DNA of 64,000 nt from Sanguinoderma infundibulare (Eukaryota > Basidiomycota > Agaricomycetes > Polyporales > Polyporaceae): NCBI GenBank assembly GCA_032821775.1, contig JAVLRN010000012.1:1612001-1676000 (forward strand), written 5' to 3'. Position 1 is the stretch's first letter. Each line of letters opens with the position of its first letter. Of this stretch, positions 35,472-46,700 are shown one piece after another. A program made the translations under genes and the position numbers. The notes below the pieces were generated by a model. The model was given only the letters and a program-made list of their open reading frames with translations, had not been told where the DNA came from and did no database searches.

Positions 35472-37616
35472 TCAAGCCTTCCAGGCCATGAAACCCCGCA
35501 TCGCTCGACAGATCGCCGCGCTGTCCGGATCGTTTTCGATCTTCGCCACGTCGAAGCTCTTTTTGCTCTGCGTCTGCGACTGCCCAGAGCGTCTGGAACG
35601 GTACGACCCCGGGCGGGCGTTCACCCGGTCGGGGTCCTTCCAGTCGAGAAAGTCCTGCAGATGTTCGCGGATGCCCATCCGGTCCTTCATGTCCCTGGGC
35701 GTAAGATGAAGTGAATGTCATTAGGAGGGTCAAGCGGGCAACAAAGAGATATCTGCGGACGTACTCCTCCCAGCGCTCCCAGTCCCGCTCAAACTCTTCC
35801 CGCAAGTCGTCTTTCGGCGATTCAGGCGCAGCAGCCTCGTCCCTCTCCCCCGACTCGAGAGAACGGTACGCCTCCCAGATCGCCTCCTTGCACGCACTGA
35901 TCAGCCCCATCTGTCTCCCAAGGTGCAGCGTGTTCCAGTTGGCGATGACAGTCGCCGTCGGTCGCGTCTTCAGCGCAGCAGAGCTCGGGGACTTGTGGTG
36001 CTCCGGATCGCCGTGTATGCGAACCATGTACGCACGCATGTCCTCGAGCCATTGGTCGAGGCTGTCGCCCTCCCAGTCGACCTCCCGCTGTTCCATGAGC
36101 GGGTCCCGAACGCACGACGGCGGGGGGAGGAGGACGTACAGCGTGGGGTGGACGAGGATGTTCGAGAAGGTGGACGAGAGGTAGAACGGGATCACCGTGA
36201 GCAGCTTGTGCGTCAGGAAGCGGCGGTCGAGCATCTCCTCCCATGCCGCCTTCAGCCGCGCGTGGTCCTGCAGATACAGGTCCGGGCCAGGCTCGAGCCG
36301 CGAGGACGAGGAGGACGCGTAGGTGTCGATGCTCGACGTCTGCGACAGGTGCTCTGTCGTGAAGATGATGTCCGAGCCCGAACTGGAGGAGTGCGTGGAC
36401 TGCACTGTCGTTGACGTCTGTGTCGTCAGCTTGCTGGCCATGGAATCGCTGCGCATACGATCGCTGGAAGGCCGGCGTATGCTAACAGTGGTGGTCTTGA
36501 GTGGCTCATCCTTTCGTGTTCGTCCTGCGGGGAATAGGAGGTCTTCTTCAATGACCTGCACAATCGCTTCAATGACCGTGTGTGAGGTACGACATAGAGG
36601 GACTCACCTCCAAGGTGCCTCCATGTTTGAGGACCCGTGAACACTCCTACGCATGGCGAGGACGATGGGTGAGTGCGATACAACAACAGATGAAAGGGGG
36701 GAGGTCGACAGGCTGTGTCCATGAATGACAGGGGCTCGAAAAGGCATGATTCACAAGATCAATGAAGGGACCGCAAGCGAGCTTTCCCCACGCCGACAGT
36801 GTGTAACATCTGAACATGATGCATTTTTGGCGGTGAAGGGGCTCGGGAGCGAGGCTTGGACGTCTGGACATCGGAAGAGGTGAAACGAAACGAAGCGAAC
36901 CATACCTCTAGCAGCTCTTGCCATGAGTCTTCGGGGACCTCGAGGCCGATACAACATATTCGAACAAGATCAAAGTGATTGGACTCGAATGGAAGCCGGT
37001 CCAAGCTACACACAGCTGTCAGCACTTTGGCGACTGAAGCATAAGGGTACGCACAAGTTGCCGTGGACCCATTCGATGCGTTGCGCGAGATCTCTGTACT
37101 CGATGCCGAGATTCGTCTGCGCCAGGTCCGGCTGGATCTTGCGCAGGTCGAAGCCGACGATTTTGGCGTCCTGCACATCATCCCGTTCGGGGGGCGGTCT
37201 TAGAGAGGAGATCGGAGGCGCACACACGCGGTCAAATGTTTACTGACCGGCCACTGTTTCGCAGCGTCGATGGCCCAGAGGCCGCTGCCGCACCCGATGT
37301 CAAGCGCGGTCTTTGGCGGGGCGTCGAAATGGTGCATGGACACCCCCCGGGAGATTCGCTCGAGGAAGGCGGTGGACCAGTCATCGCTAAGACGTGCCGG
37401 TGGGGAACGCCGATCCGCGGAGGGCGAAATTGAGCGGGTTCGGGGGGACCATGTCGAAATAAGCAGCACTCACCCGACCAAGAGGTCCTTGTGGAACTGC
37501 ACAGGGCTCACGGTCCCGGCCTGGCGTCGCTTCTCCGCACGCTGTCTGACAAGCTCGTCGTGCACATCGCGGGTCACGCCGGGGCTGGGGTGGGCCTGGT
37601 TCCGGGCGACGGTCAT
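35472..37616 (-). CDS. SAM-dependent methyltransferase with long C-terminal extension
   Basis: Class I methyltransferase of a fungal type with unknown substrate. The start at 37614-37616 gives MTVARNQAHPSPGVTRDVHD; an intron joins HKDLLVG to DDWSTAFLERISRG. Motif I is clear (TALDIGCGSGLWAIDAAKQW). Later exons have IVGFDLRKIQPDL, RIEWVHGNFLDRLPFESNHF, DLVRICCIGLEVPEDSWQEL and RVLKHGGTLEVIEEDLLF, the standard order of motifs II, III and IV. After that comes an extension of about 330 residues: Ser-rich, then helical (LQDHARLKAAWEEMLDRRFL). It ends with an exon giving DMKDRMGIREHLQDFLDWKD and MRGFMAWKA. The last intron (about 35704-35766) was placed to keep that frame. It resembles UMTA/LaeA-like groups by layout only. 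Confidence 0.85.
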
Positions 37617-37926
37617 CGTCAAGGGGAGCGTTCTCGTGCACAGCAGGGACGAAGGCGACGAGAAGGAGGTTCGGTCGCGTGGGGCGCGCGGTGGTGGATT
37701 GCCGTCAATGCCCGGACCCGCCCCCATCCGCGCCCGCCAGCAGGGCCGAGTCCGCTTCTCTGATCTCATCCTCGCCCCTCTCCTTCCCCGCACCACCTCC
37801 CCCTCTCCACAGACGCCTCCCCACTCGGCGGGATACGCTCATACCGAATACGGACATCCCCCGCACCAAGCCTCGCGCCCACCTGTCTGACGACCTACAG
37901 ATGGTTTAGAGCTGCTACTCCCCACG
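37617..37926. other. Promoter side of the methyltransferase gene
   Basis: 310 bp upstream of the methyltransferase start. It is C- and CT-rich at 37770-37890 and leads into duplicated unit A. No gene seen. Confidence 0.4.
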
Positions 37927-38467
37927 GCGCTGGCGATGGCCAAGGCGAGCCTCAAGACGTGGTGGAACGACTTTACGTTCGCGCAGCGCGCCAAGAACGA
38001 GGAGGAGGACAGCGAGATGGCCGGCGGCGCGGGCCCGGAGCACCTTTGCGAACTTTGTCAAGTACTATGTCTGACTGAAACACGTCAGCTTCAAGCCGTG
38101 CCACAGTCATCGCCCGCCGGCAGTTCAACTCAAGACACTGACTCGCTGCCTTCATCCTAATCGCTTGTGGTACGAAGACACCCGGGAATCAACTATGTAC
38201 GCGCCAACCTTGTTTGTAAGTGCTGTACCTATGGAAAGCTCTGGATGAGGCCAGGCGAACCTTGACGTTGGTGCGCCTGATCAAAAGACCACATGAAACC
38301 ACACGGAATGTCTGGTCTTCCTCCGCTTCCTGGAAGTCAGGAATCCCGGTCTTTCAGGCGTCAGGCATTGGGCAAAACCTGGTCTTCGCCCGATTTGATT
38401 TGCGCTGGTAAACATGCCCCGTCAAAGTAACCACTACGATGGCGGAATGCTGTGCTTCCTGTGCTCT
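37927..38467 (+). repeat. Unit A: partial duplicate carrying a coding fragment
   Basis: Matches the minus strand of 40045-40590 (unit B) along its length, with scattered changes. It starts with a fragment MAKASLKTWWNDFTFAQRAK, which soon diverges or stops, and runs on as a 64-codon frame without ATG (38220-38411, LYLWKALDEARRTLTLV). The Trp-Trp fragment reminds me of the N-terminus of some basidiomycete RhoGAP proteins, but this is a weak, from-memory link. No complete gene is present in either copy, so this looks like a duplicated piece of a gene. Confidence 0.7.
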
Positions 38468-40030
38468 ACGTATGCAGGCGTTGCTTAGGTATACATACAT
38501 AAGTAATCACCATGCACATTCTGACTAGTTTTGCAGATTCACTTGCCTGCCCGTTAGCGCAGCCAGTGCATCCTTTCGTTTCGTATACCTCGGCACCGCG
38601 CTAATTTGGCCGTCTATCGAACCCCTAGCCAAGGACCTCCACAGGTGTGCGGATACACAGCCATGGCCTCGACTATCGTAGTATGGCCGCCAGCCACCTT
38701 GCGGAAGTCGCACTATGCTGTACCCCTCCGCCAGGTGGCTGCTGCCACAAGCGACGATGCGGTGTAGCAACATATAGGTGTTCTCGAAATAAGGAATGCA
38801 AGGTCGGCTTAACAAAAATGTTACGTCGTGTATCAAGCATTGGTGCAAAGAACGACACGAACCGCTTGCGGAGAGGACGTTTATCCGTCCACCAAAGCAT
38901 GCGCTACTCGAAGGTTGTGCAAGGTATGTATTCATCCATATCCTACATCGAACTTTAGTTGTAACCGCTGAATTCCGCCACAGGTGGTGAGCTCCTAAAG
39001 AGCTGGAACGCGGTCATCGAGTTCCGCGTTTCAGTACGGCTCGCTATCCGTCCTTGTTAGAGTTAGAATGGCTGTGGCTCTGAGCAGGTTAAAAAGCCAC
39101 CCACAGGACATCCAACTCCTCCAACATCTCCAACTCCTCCAACACCTCTCCCGTTTCCACCGAACGCCTTTAAACCACCTTTCTTACTTCGCCATGCGTT
39201 TCTTCACCGTCGTCGCTGCTGCCCTTTCCCTCGTCACCGCCGCCGTTGCCGTCCCCGATTCTTACGGTACCACCCTGGGGCCGTCCTTCCAGTCTCAGGC
39301 CACTTTCGCATTCGAATACAACCAGAACTTCCCCCTTAGCAACACCGCTTGCGGCGATCGTCTCATCAAGGCTTACCACCTTCGTACGTCGAGCCCCTTC
39401 TCTACCTGGAGGTCCTTGTCCTCATCCTTCTCGCGTTCGCGCACAGCCCAAACCGCTAAGATCGGTGACTTGACGCCCTTCCCCTACGTCGGCGCGGTCT
39501 TCAAGGTGTCTGGTACGCACCATCTAGTAGCTCCCGCCGCACGGGCCCGTCATTCACCCTTGTTTCAGAGAGCGAGGATAACTGCGGTACCTGCTGGAAG
39601 CTGACGTTCAAGGATGGGCCGCCGGTCTACATCCTCGCGATCGACAAGACCAACCCCGGCTTCACGCTGTCGAAGCCGGCCTTGGACAAGCTCGACCCCC
39701 AGAACAACAACGTGGCTATCCCGATTACCGCGCAGCAGGTCTCGACGGACTTTTGCTTCCACTAAATGCGCACTAATGCACGCACTACGCTCATTTACGG
39801 ACCATGGCTCGATGTGCTGACTTGACAAGCGTTACATATCGATACCGTACACTTGACATTCGTTGATGATTGTACTATATTCGAACATTGCGTTGGTACA
39901 TGTGTATGAACTTTGCTAGATTACTCGCTGTTCTACGCAGGGTTTCGTTCACGAATATCACGTTGGGTTGCTCATAGTGAACGCGGAGGCATGCCAGACA
40001 CTGCGAGAATGCACGCAAAGGCAAATGAGC
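38468..40030 (+). repeat. Left arm of the cerato-platanin inverted repeat
   Basis: About 1.55 kb that recurs in reverse orientation at about 41140-42712. It includes the upstream region (38468-39193), the whole cerato-platanin gene and about 250 bp downstream. Intron 2 differs at 4 of 56 positions between arms. Upstream parts differ more, with small indels. Confidence 0.88.
39194..39765 (+). CDS. Cerato-platanin family secreted protein, left copy
   Basis: Small secreted, cysteine-bonded protein with an expansin-like fold; family members bind chitin fragments and can provoke plant defence, without hydrolase activity. Three exons (39194-39383, 39447-39512, 39569-39765) give 150 residues. The ATG starts a signal peptide, MRFFTVVAAALSLVTAAVAV. 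Mature-protein motifs are SYGTTLGPSFQ, SNTACGDRLIKAYHL, IGDLTPFPYVGAVFKVS, NCGTCWKLTF and VSTDFCFH. The four Cys of the family are present. TTAAAA at 39089-39094 may be a TATA-like element. Its partner at 41411-41982 has the same length and nearly the same protein. Confidence 0.94.
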
Positions 40031-40044
40031 CCGCGTGGAACACA

Positions 40045-40850
40045 GGAAGCACAGCCTTCCGCCATTCAGCTGGTGGCGTAGCCTTGGTTACTTTGACGAG
40101 GGATGTTTACCATCGCGAATTACATCGGGGAAAGGTCAGGTTTTGCCCAATGCCTGAGGCCTGAAAGACCGGGATCCCTGACTCCCAGGACACGAAGGCA
40201 GACCAGACATTCCATTTGGTTTCATGTGGTCTTTTGATGAGGTGCACCAACGTCAAGGTTCGCCTGGCCTCGTCCAGAGCTTTCCATAGGTATAGCACTT
40301 ACAAACAAGGTTGACGCGTATATCTTCGTACCACACGCGGTTAGTTATGAAGGCAGCGAGTCAGCGTCTTGAGTTGAATTGTCAGCAGGCGATGATGCGG
40401 CACGGCTTGAATAAATTTGGGAGCAAACGTGTTTCATTGAGACATAGTGAAAAAGTTCGCAGAGGTGCTCCAGGAACGCGCCGCCGGCCTTCTTGCTGTC
40501 CTCCGCCTCGTTCTTGGCGCACTGCGCGAACGTAAAGTTGTTCCACCACGTCTTGAGGCTTGCCTTGGCCATAGCGTCTGTGGAGATAGGAAGGTAGTGT
40601 CCTGAGCAGAGACGCTTGGAGGGCTGCACGTCGGGCGACGGCAAGGGAGCTTGAGGAGGTCATGATGTGCAGCCATCGGAAGCGCCCCCACGACTCTTAT
40701 ACGACCGCCCTCTTCCCCCTCAGCAAGGTCGTTTATGGTCTGCCTAGGGGAGACAACCCACGACTGCGTCCCGTTCTCAGACGCCCGACAACTTCGTCCG
40801 CGGCTCTCAGGCTCGACAGTCCTGCCTGAGTCCTGCCAACTAGCTTCCGC
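40045..40850 (-). repeat. Unit B: inverted copy of unit A fused to an NDUFB8 promoter and exon-1 copy
   Basis: Read on the minus strand, about 40830-40610 matches 42865-42985, the upstream region and first codons of the NDUFB8 gene. It gives an ATG near 40663 and the shared residues SSLAVARRAALQA. The sequence then switches to the unit-A fragment (MAKASLKTWWNNFTFAQCAK) and its tail down to about 40045. An insert lies inside the promoter copy. So a mitochondrial-type leader sits in front of a foreign fragment. Whether it is transcribed is unknown. I treat it as a rearranged fragment, not a gene. Confidence 0.72.
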
Positions 40851-40984
40851 ATCGTGGCTTCGAAGCATTCATCATCCAGTACAGTCTTCAGTTCAGCTTG
40901 CCGCTTATTCCATGGTGTCTAGCCAGTGCAACCGAGCCCCTTGTGGAGGGTAATTCGCCAAGAGCGCAAGCGGTACAGCCATGC

Positions 40985-41127
40985 CCCCGCCTTCTGCTCG
41001 CAAGCTCCCTCCCTCGAAGCCAATCCATACAAGAATACAGAAGGGGAAGTGGCCCTTAATAATGTTAATCCGGGGTTTCCCGGACAATCGTTCTTCCCAA
41101 ACGATGTCATGACTTTATTGTCTTCAA
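40985..41127 (-). repeat. Segment S, inverted copy 1
   Basis: About 143 bp whose reverse complement recurs at 42697-42842 with roughly 85-90 percent identity by eye. Shared text includes ccaatccatacaagaataca and gactttattgtcttca. It lies between unit B and the right cerato-platanin arm, while its partner lies between that arm and NDUFB8. Confidence 0.8.
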
Positions 41128-41139
41128 TGTTGGTAGGAC

Positions 41140-42712
41140 GGCCCGTTTGCCTTTAGTTTGCGTGCAGTCTCGCAGTGTCTGGCATGCCTCCGCGTTCACT
41201 ATGAGCAACCCAACGTGATATTCGTGAACGAACCCTACGTAGAACAGCGTGTAATCCAGCCAAAGTTCATACACATGTACCAACGCAATGTTCGAATATA
41301 GTACAATCATCAACGAATGTCAAGTGTACGGTATCGTTATGTAACGCTTGTCAAGTCAGCACATCGAACCATGGTCCGTAAATGAGCGTAGTGCGTGCAT
41401 TAGTGCGCATTTAGTGGAAGCAAAAGTCCGTCGAGACCTGCTGCGCGGTGATCGGAATAGCCACGTTGTTGTTCTTGGGGTCGAGCTTGTCCAAGGCCGG
41501 CTTCGACAGCGTGAAGCCGGGGTTGGTCTTGTCGATCGCGAGGATGTAGACCGGCGGCCCATCCTTGAACGTCAGCTTCCAGCACGTGCCGCAGTTATCC
41601 TCGCTCTCTGAAACAAGGGTGAACGACGGGCCTGAGCGGCGGTAGCTACTAGATGGTGCGTACCGGACACCTTGAAGACCGCGCCGACGTAGGGGAAGGG
41701 CGTCAAGTCACCGATCTTAGCGGTTTGGGCTGTGCGCGAACGCGAGAAGGATGAGGACAAGGACCTCCAGGTAGAGGAGCGGCGCGACGTACGAAGGTGG
41801 TAAGCCTTGATGAGACGATCGCCGCAAGCGGTGTTGCTAAGGGGGAAGTTCTGGTTGTATTCGAAAGCGAAAGTGGCTTGAGACTGGAAGGACGGCCCCA
41901 GGGTGGTACCGTAAGAATCGGGGGCGGCAACGGCGGCAGTGACGAGGGAAAGGGCAGCGGCGACGACAGTGAAGAAACGCATGGTGAAGTAAGAAAGGTG
42001 GTTTAAAGACGTTCGATGGAAGCGGTGGAGGTGTTGGAAGTGAGGTGTTGGAGGCATTGGAAGTCCTGTGGGTGGCCTTTTAACCTTCTCAAAGCCACAG
42101 CCATTCCAACTCTAACAAGGACGGATAGCGAGTCGTACTGAAACGCGGAACTCGATGACCGCGTTCCATCTCTTTAGGAGCTCACCGCGCCTGTGGCCGA
42201 AGTGAGCTGTTACGAGTAGAGTTCGAGGTACGCTAGGACGTATGCATACCTTGCACAACCTTCGAGTAGCGCATGCTTTGGTGAGCGGATAAACGTCCTC
42301 TGCTCGTGTCGTTCCTTGAACCAAAGCTTGACACACGATGTGTACGGTGTAGCATTTTCTGTTAAGCCGGCCGTGCATTTCTTACTTTGAGAACACCTAC
42401 ATCTCACTACACCGCATCGTCGCTTGTAGCAACAGCCACCTGGCGGAGGAGTACAGCATAGTGCGACTCCCGCAAGGTGGCTGGCGGCCATACTACGATA
42501 ATCGAGGCCATGGCTGTGTATCCGCACACCTGTGGAGGTCCTTGGCTAGGGGTTCGATAGACGGCCAAATTAGCGGTGGGATGCGGTGACGATGCAGACG
42601 CCACGAAACTACGCATTGGCTGTGCTGACGAGTACGCAAGTGAATCTGTACAACTAGTTAGAATGGCGCATGGTGATTATGTATACTGAAGCAACGCATA
42701 CCAACAATGAAG
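41140..42712 (-). repeat. Right arm of the cerato-platanin inverted repeat
   Basis: Reverse-complement partner of 38468-40030. It carries the second cerato-platanin gene with both flanks. The outer end contains gttgcttcagtatacataat on the minus strand, matching the left end near 38470-38500. The 1.1 kb spacer between the arms holds unit B and segment S. Confidence 0.88.
41411..41982 (-). CDS. Cerato-platanin family secreted protein, right copy
   Basis: Mirror copy of the gene at 39194-39765, with the same 572 nt span, three exons and 150 residues. The ATG is at 41980-41982 and the stop at 41411-41413. The signal peptide ends AVAA instead of AVAV; I found no other amino-acid change in the coding exons, although introns and third codon positions differ. 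The four Cys and the NCGTCW motif are intact. Equal lengths with mostly silent changes point to selection or gene conversion keeping the two in step. Confidence 0.93.
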
Positions 42713-42842
42713 ACAATAAAGTCATGATATTGTTTGGAAAGAACGATTGTCTAGGAAACCCTGAATTTGCATGATTAAGATCCACTTCCTTTCCTGTATT
42801 CTTGTATGGATTGGCGTCGACGGAGGGAGCTTGCAAGCAGAC
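42697..42842 (+). repeat. Segment S, copy 2, next to the NDUFB8 promoter
   Basis: Inverted partner of 40985-41127. Here it directly precedes the real NDUFB8 promoter, so this is probably the source location; the other copy precedes the NDUFB8-promoter copy in unit B. Confidence 0.78.
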
Positions 42843-42933
42843 GACACTGCGGCTTGGGCCCTTGAGAGGAACATGTCGACGGGCGTCTGAGAACGGGACG
42901 CGGTCGTGGGGGCGCTTGCTATGGGTGCACATC

Positions 42934-43561
42934 ATGGCCTCCTCCCTCGCCGTCGCCCGACGTGCAGCCCTCCAAGCGAGGGCTGCCATCCGTATCAGGC
43001 ACTACGCCAACGTCTCAGCTCAGGAGGCTGCTGAACCATCCACTCCTGCACCGTCGACTCCCGCTCCGCTGAGATCCACGTCTCCCGAAGACGACGACCC
43101 CCAGCTCGCCGACTACCCCCGCCTGCCGTTCGTGTCAAAGCAACTGCGCCCTGCGCTTGGGTGGGATGACCCTCAATTCAGGAGGAATTTTGGCGAGACG
43201 GTGCGTACTCACCGTGAGGCATGAAGTTGGCCGTGAAACTGAAGTCGGAGGAACTGCTCAGCTCCACGAACAAGAGGAAGTCGTCTCGATGTGGGGCCCC
43301 GACGTTCCTGTCGTTCCCCCGCCAACTGCGACGAGATGGTTCTCCATCGCTCTCCTTGGCTTCGTTGGCTTTGGCGTTCTCTGCAACTACGGGCACCCGA
43401 ACATCCCTGCCGTGCGCCGCGAGTACCCGTTCTCGGGATTGGAGTCGGAGCTCGGTAGTCTGGAGGCGAACAAGGTATGTTGCACGCCTGTCCTTGTCAA
43501 GTTTCGGATATTAAGTCGATTGTAGGCGAGGATAGAGCAGGATACCGAGGCTGATGAGTAG
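42934..43561 (+). CDS. NDUFB8: Mitochondrial complex I subunit NDUFB8 (ASHI-like)
   Basis: Accessory subunit of the membrane arm of NADH:ubiquinone oxidoreductase. The ATG at 42934 starts a mitochondrial leader (MASSLAVARRAALQARAAIR). The family block is YPRLPFVSKQLRPALGWDDP then QFRRNFGET. Exon 2 has LHEQEEVVSMWGPDVP and a single membrane span (WFSIALLGFVGFGVLCNYG). Exon 3 is 36 nt and ends QDTEADE. The exons are 42934-43200, 43262-43474 and 43526-43561, giving 171 residues, near the usual size. Its promoter and first 15 or so codons are copied in reverse at about 40610-40830. It converges on the XPG-like gene, 200 bp away. Confidence 0.94.
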
Positions 43562-43761
43562 ACTTGTGTCTTCTGCTATCCAATATTCCAATATTCTGCG
43601 TTCTGCATACCGTCTCACGCGGGCTGGTTGCACCGCGGTGTACGCAAGGCCAGCAGAACAGAGCTTCACCGCCGCCTACACGACCGGATGAAAACGGGTG
43701 TCTACTGTCAAAGCAATTATAACTGGAAACTACAGTAAATGTAGATGATAAGTTATATCCG
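43562..43761. terminator. Convergent 3' region of NDUFB8 and XPG-like genes
   Basis: 200 bp between two facing stop codons; AT-rich toward the right end (43715-43760). No other feature seen. Confidence 0.4.
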
Positions 43762-46700
43762 TCAGCTCTCGCCTGCCTCAGCACCCTCCTGCTCCCCGAA
43801 GTCATCTGTAACGGCTACCCGAGGCTTGACGACAGGGCGTGGTTTCGGTCGAGGACGGAGACCTAACTCTTCTCGACTTGGACCTGGCAAGTTGGTTGCC
43901 GGCGGCTCGTTCCCCGCGACGAACTCCTCATCCTCCTCGCTCTCTGACGGCGACCTCTCCCGCTTCTTAAATGTCCGTTTACCCCCACGCCCGCGTCCCC
44001 TGCCCCGACCTGACCCACTTCCTCCCCTTGCCCCTCGAGCTGCGCCGTCACCATCCTCGGTCGCCTTCGCCTTCCCCCTGCCTTTCGCCTTCCCTTTCGT
44101 CTTCGGTTCGTCGTTCTTCTTCCGTTTCTTTGGGGGGCGCGAGGACTCCGCGTTAGACTGGGAATCGCTCTCATCACCGTCATCACCCAAGCTCGGGGTC
44201 GCAGAATTGCGCTGCCTCGCTTGCTGCTTGCGGAAGTCCGAGACGACCTGCTGGAGGCGTTTGCTCGTGTACGCTTGGCGTTTCCGTGGCGCTGCGTTCG
44301 CCCCGAGCGGAAGATCAAAATAACCTGCGAGGTTCCCTTGCGCGTTCGCGGACGCGTTCTGTGGGAAAGCGGAAACGTTAACGGTCATGAGCAAAGGGAG
44401 GGAAATGGTTCATGACGTGCCTGAGCCCGCTTGTTCATCTTGCGGATGATAGGCAGAAGCAGGTCGTCGACCTTCGTCTGGTCCCAACCGAGCTCCGAGT
44501 TGAAAAACCTGGACAAGATAAGCGAGATTCGAGAGAACATTTGGGTGCTCACGTACCCTCGGAGCGCGTCAAGGTCTGGCACGCCCCACTTGAACGGCTC
44601 CGTAGACTCGTCCACAGTAGGATGATAGTACGCATCCCTCTACGACGACAGCTGTCAGTCCCCCGATGCCTATCGCCATCTCAGCCGCTTACAACTGCAG
44701 GGTTCGGCCACTCGGCAGGCAGGTACAACTCTTTGAATTTCTTTTTCTGTTTAATCTCCTCATCAGCTCTGTGCACACCGCATATATGCACCACATCACT
44801 CACGAAACGTTTCCTGAACCTCGACGCGCTCTCTTCGGCCTTATCCCTTCCGCTTTGCACCCTCGCCCACCACTGCCTGAACTTGTGCAGCCCGTCGTGG
44901 CCCGGAAACTCGCTCAGGAGCTCCATCGCGACGACGGGCCCGACCCCAGGAAGGCCCTCGGTGTAGTCGCTGCCGAGGAGGTATGCGAGCCGGACGAGCT
45001 TGTCGCGGTCCAGGCCGAGCTCGCGCTCGAGGTCGGGCGCGAGGAAGCACTCGACGGTCTTGGACTGGTTGAACATGTTCTTGAGCACTCGTCCGCCGCC
45101 GAAGAGGAAGACGTCCGAGTCGTCGGTGATGACGCCGTCGACGAGCCCGAGGGCGAGGAGCGCGGCGCACTGCGCCTCGGCTTCCATCGGCGCGGTGATG
45201 TACGGGATGCCGAAGAGGCGGAGCATGATCTGCGTCGTGTGCGTCAGTATACACACGCCTTACAGAGGGGAGGGGGCCACAGACCATGATTTGCGAGATC
45301 ATCTGCTGGGTGATGTCCTCCGAGTCGCGCATCGCGTTCTTCTTCTGCTTGTTCAGCTCCCGGATCTCGTCGTCGATCTCCCGCCGGACGGCGTCGATGT
45401 CCTTGCCCTTCACCTGCGACAGGAAGCGCGTGTACTCGTCCTCTTCCGCGTGCACGTCCATCTCCTGCGCCGCGTCCCAGCCTTCCTCGTGTGCGTCCTT
45501 CGGCGCAGACGGGTTTGCCGCCGGGCTTGGGGAGCGCGACCAGCGTGTTTCCCCGGGTTCCGCGTCCGAGTCATCAGACTCGGGTTCGTTGAATGCTGGT
45601 AACGCGAACGGTGTGATTCTAGAAGCACTAGGTGCGGGAGCAACAGCGTTGGAATCGGGGATGACAACGGGCGACTCAGGAACGGTGGCGTTGGTATTTG
45701 AGCGGTTAATGGAAGGCGGGAGTGGGGATGGAACGCGACGGACTTCCTGCTGCGAGTCGAGAGTGACCTGCGCGGTGTGGTCCGCCAGAGAGGAGTCCGT
45801 AGATAGTCTGGGAGGAGTGGGTCGTGCAGGTGGAGGCGTCGCCACTTGGACTTGTTCCATATCGTCTTCGGAGTCGGAATCTACGTCAATGGGAACGGGG
45901 ATTTGTGGAGCATCCTGATGAGTGGGTGGCTCATGAACGGCCGATGGGGCTGTAAAAGGAATAGATGCCCTTAAATCCGCCCGCATATGAGCAGGGACCA
46001 ATTCTTGTTGCCGAGAAGCAGCGGAGACAACTGGGATTTCTTCCATCTCGTCATCCTCGGAATCTGAAGGTATCAGAACGGGCTGCTTCGAAGGGGAGGG
46101 CTGGGGATCTTGCGCGAGAAGAAGACTCGGCGCACCGAAGACGGATGAAGAAGGGAATGGTGTGGGTCCGCTAGACTTGGAGACGGGTGGTCGCCGAGGT
46201 CCTGCACCTGCGATCGACAAAGCCGTCTCCAATCGTGTTGGCGACGCGTAGAGGCCTTCGTCATCCGACTCGTCGTTCACTGCGTGGAATTGTTGCGACC
46301 GGTGCCGCTCAGAGGAGAGCTGTGTCCGTGAACTTTCGCCATTCTTGACAGGAGCAAACGATCTTGACGCAGTCATCCTGGACTCTTCTATGGCTCGACG
46401 AAGGGCGGCTTCCTCTTCGAGCTCGAGAGACTCCTGAATGGCAGTGGCAAGGTCCGGGTCCTCGAACTGGTCTATGTTTCCGTCAAGCTGCGGGAGCTCA
46501 TCCTCCTCAGGCTCGAATAGCGGACGAGCATTGGGTTTCCTGGTCACCCTCGTAGCAAGAGGCGTCAGCTTCTTCGGTGAGTATCGATCAGCTAAGGCGG
46601 TTATTGCTTGCTGTCGACGATATTCTCTGAGGTCTGGGTCGTACGGCTCGTTGGTGCTGGGAGTGGCGGCGCTGTGACCACTGCTTAGCATATTGACAAC

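Noticed and set aside
37927..42712. Simple DNA transposon with inverted repeats carrying cargo
   Set aside because: The arms hold whole genes, the spacer has no transposase, and I found no target-site duplication or short terminal repeat.
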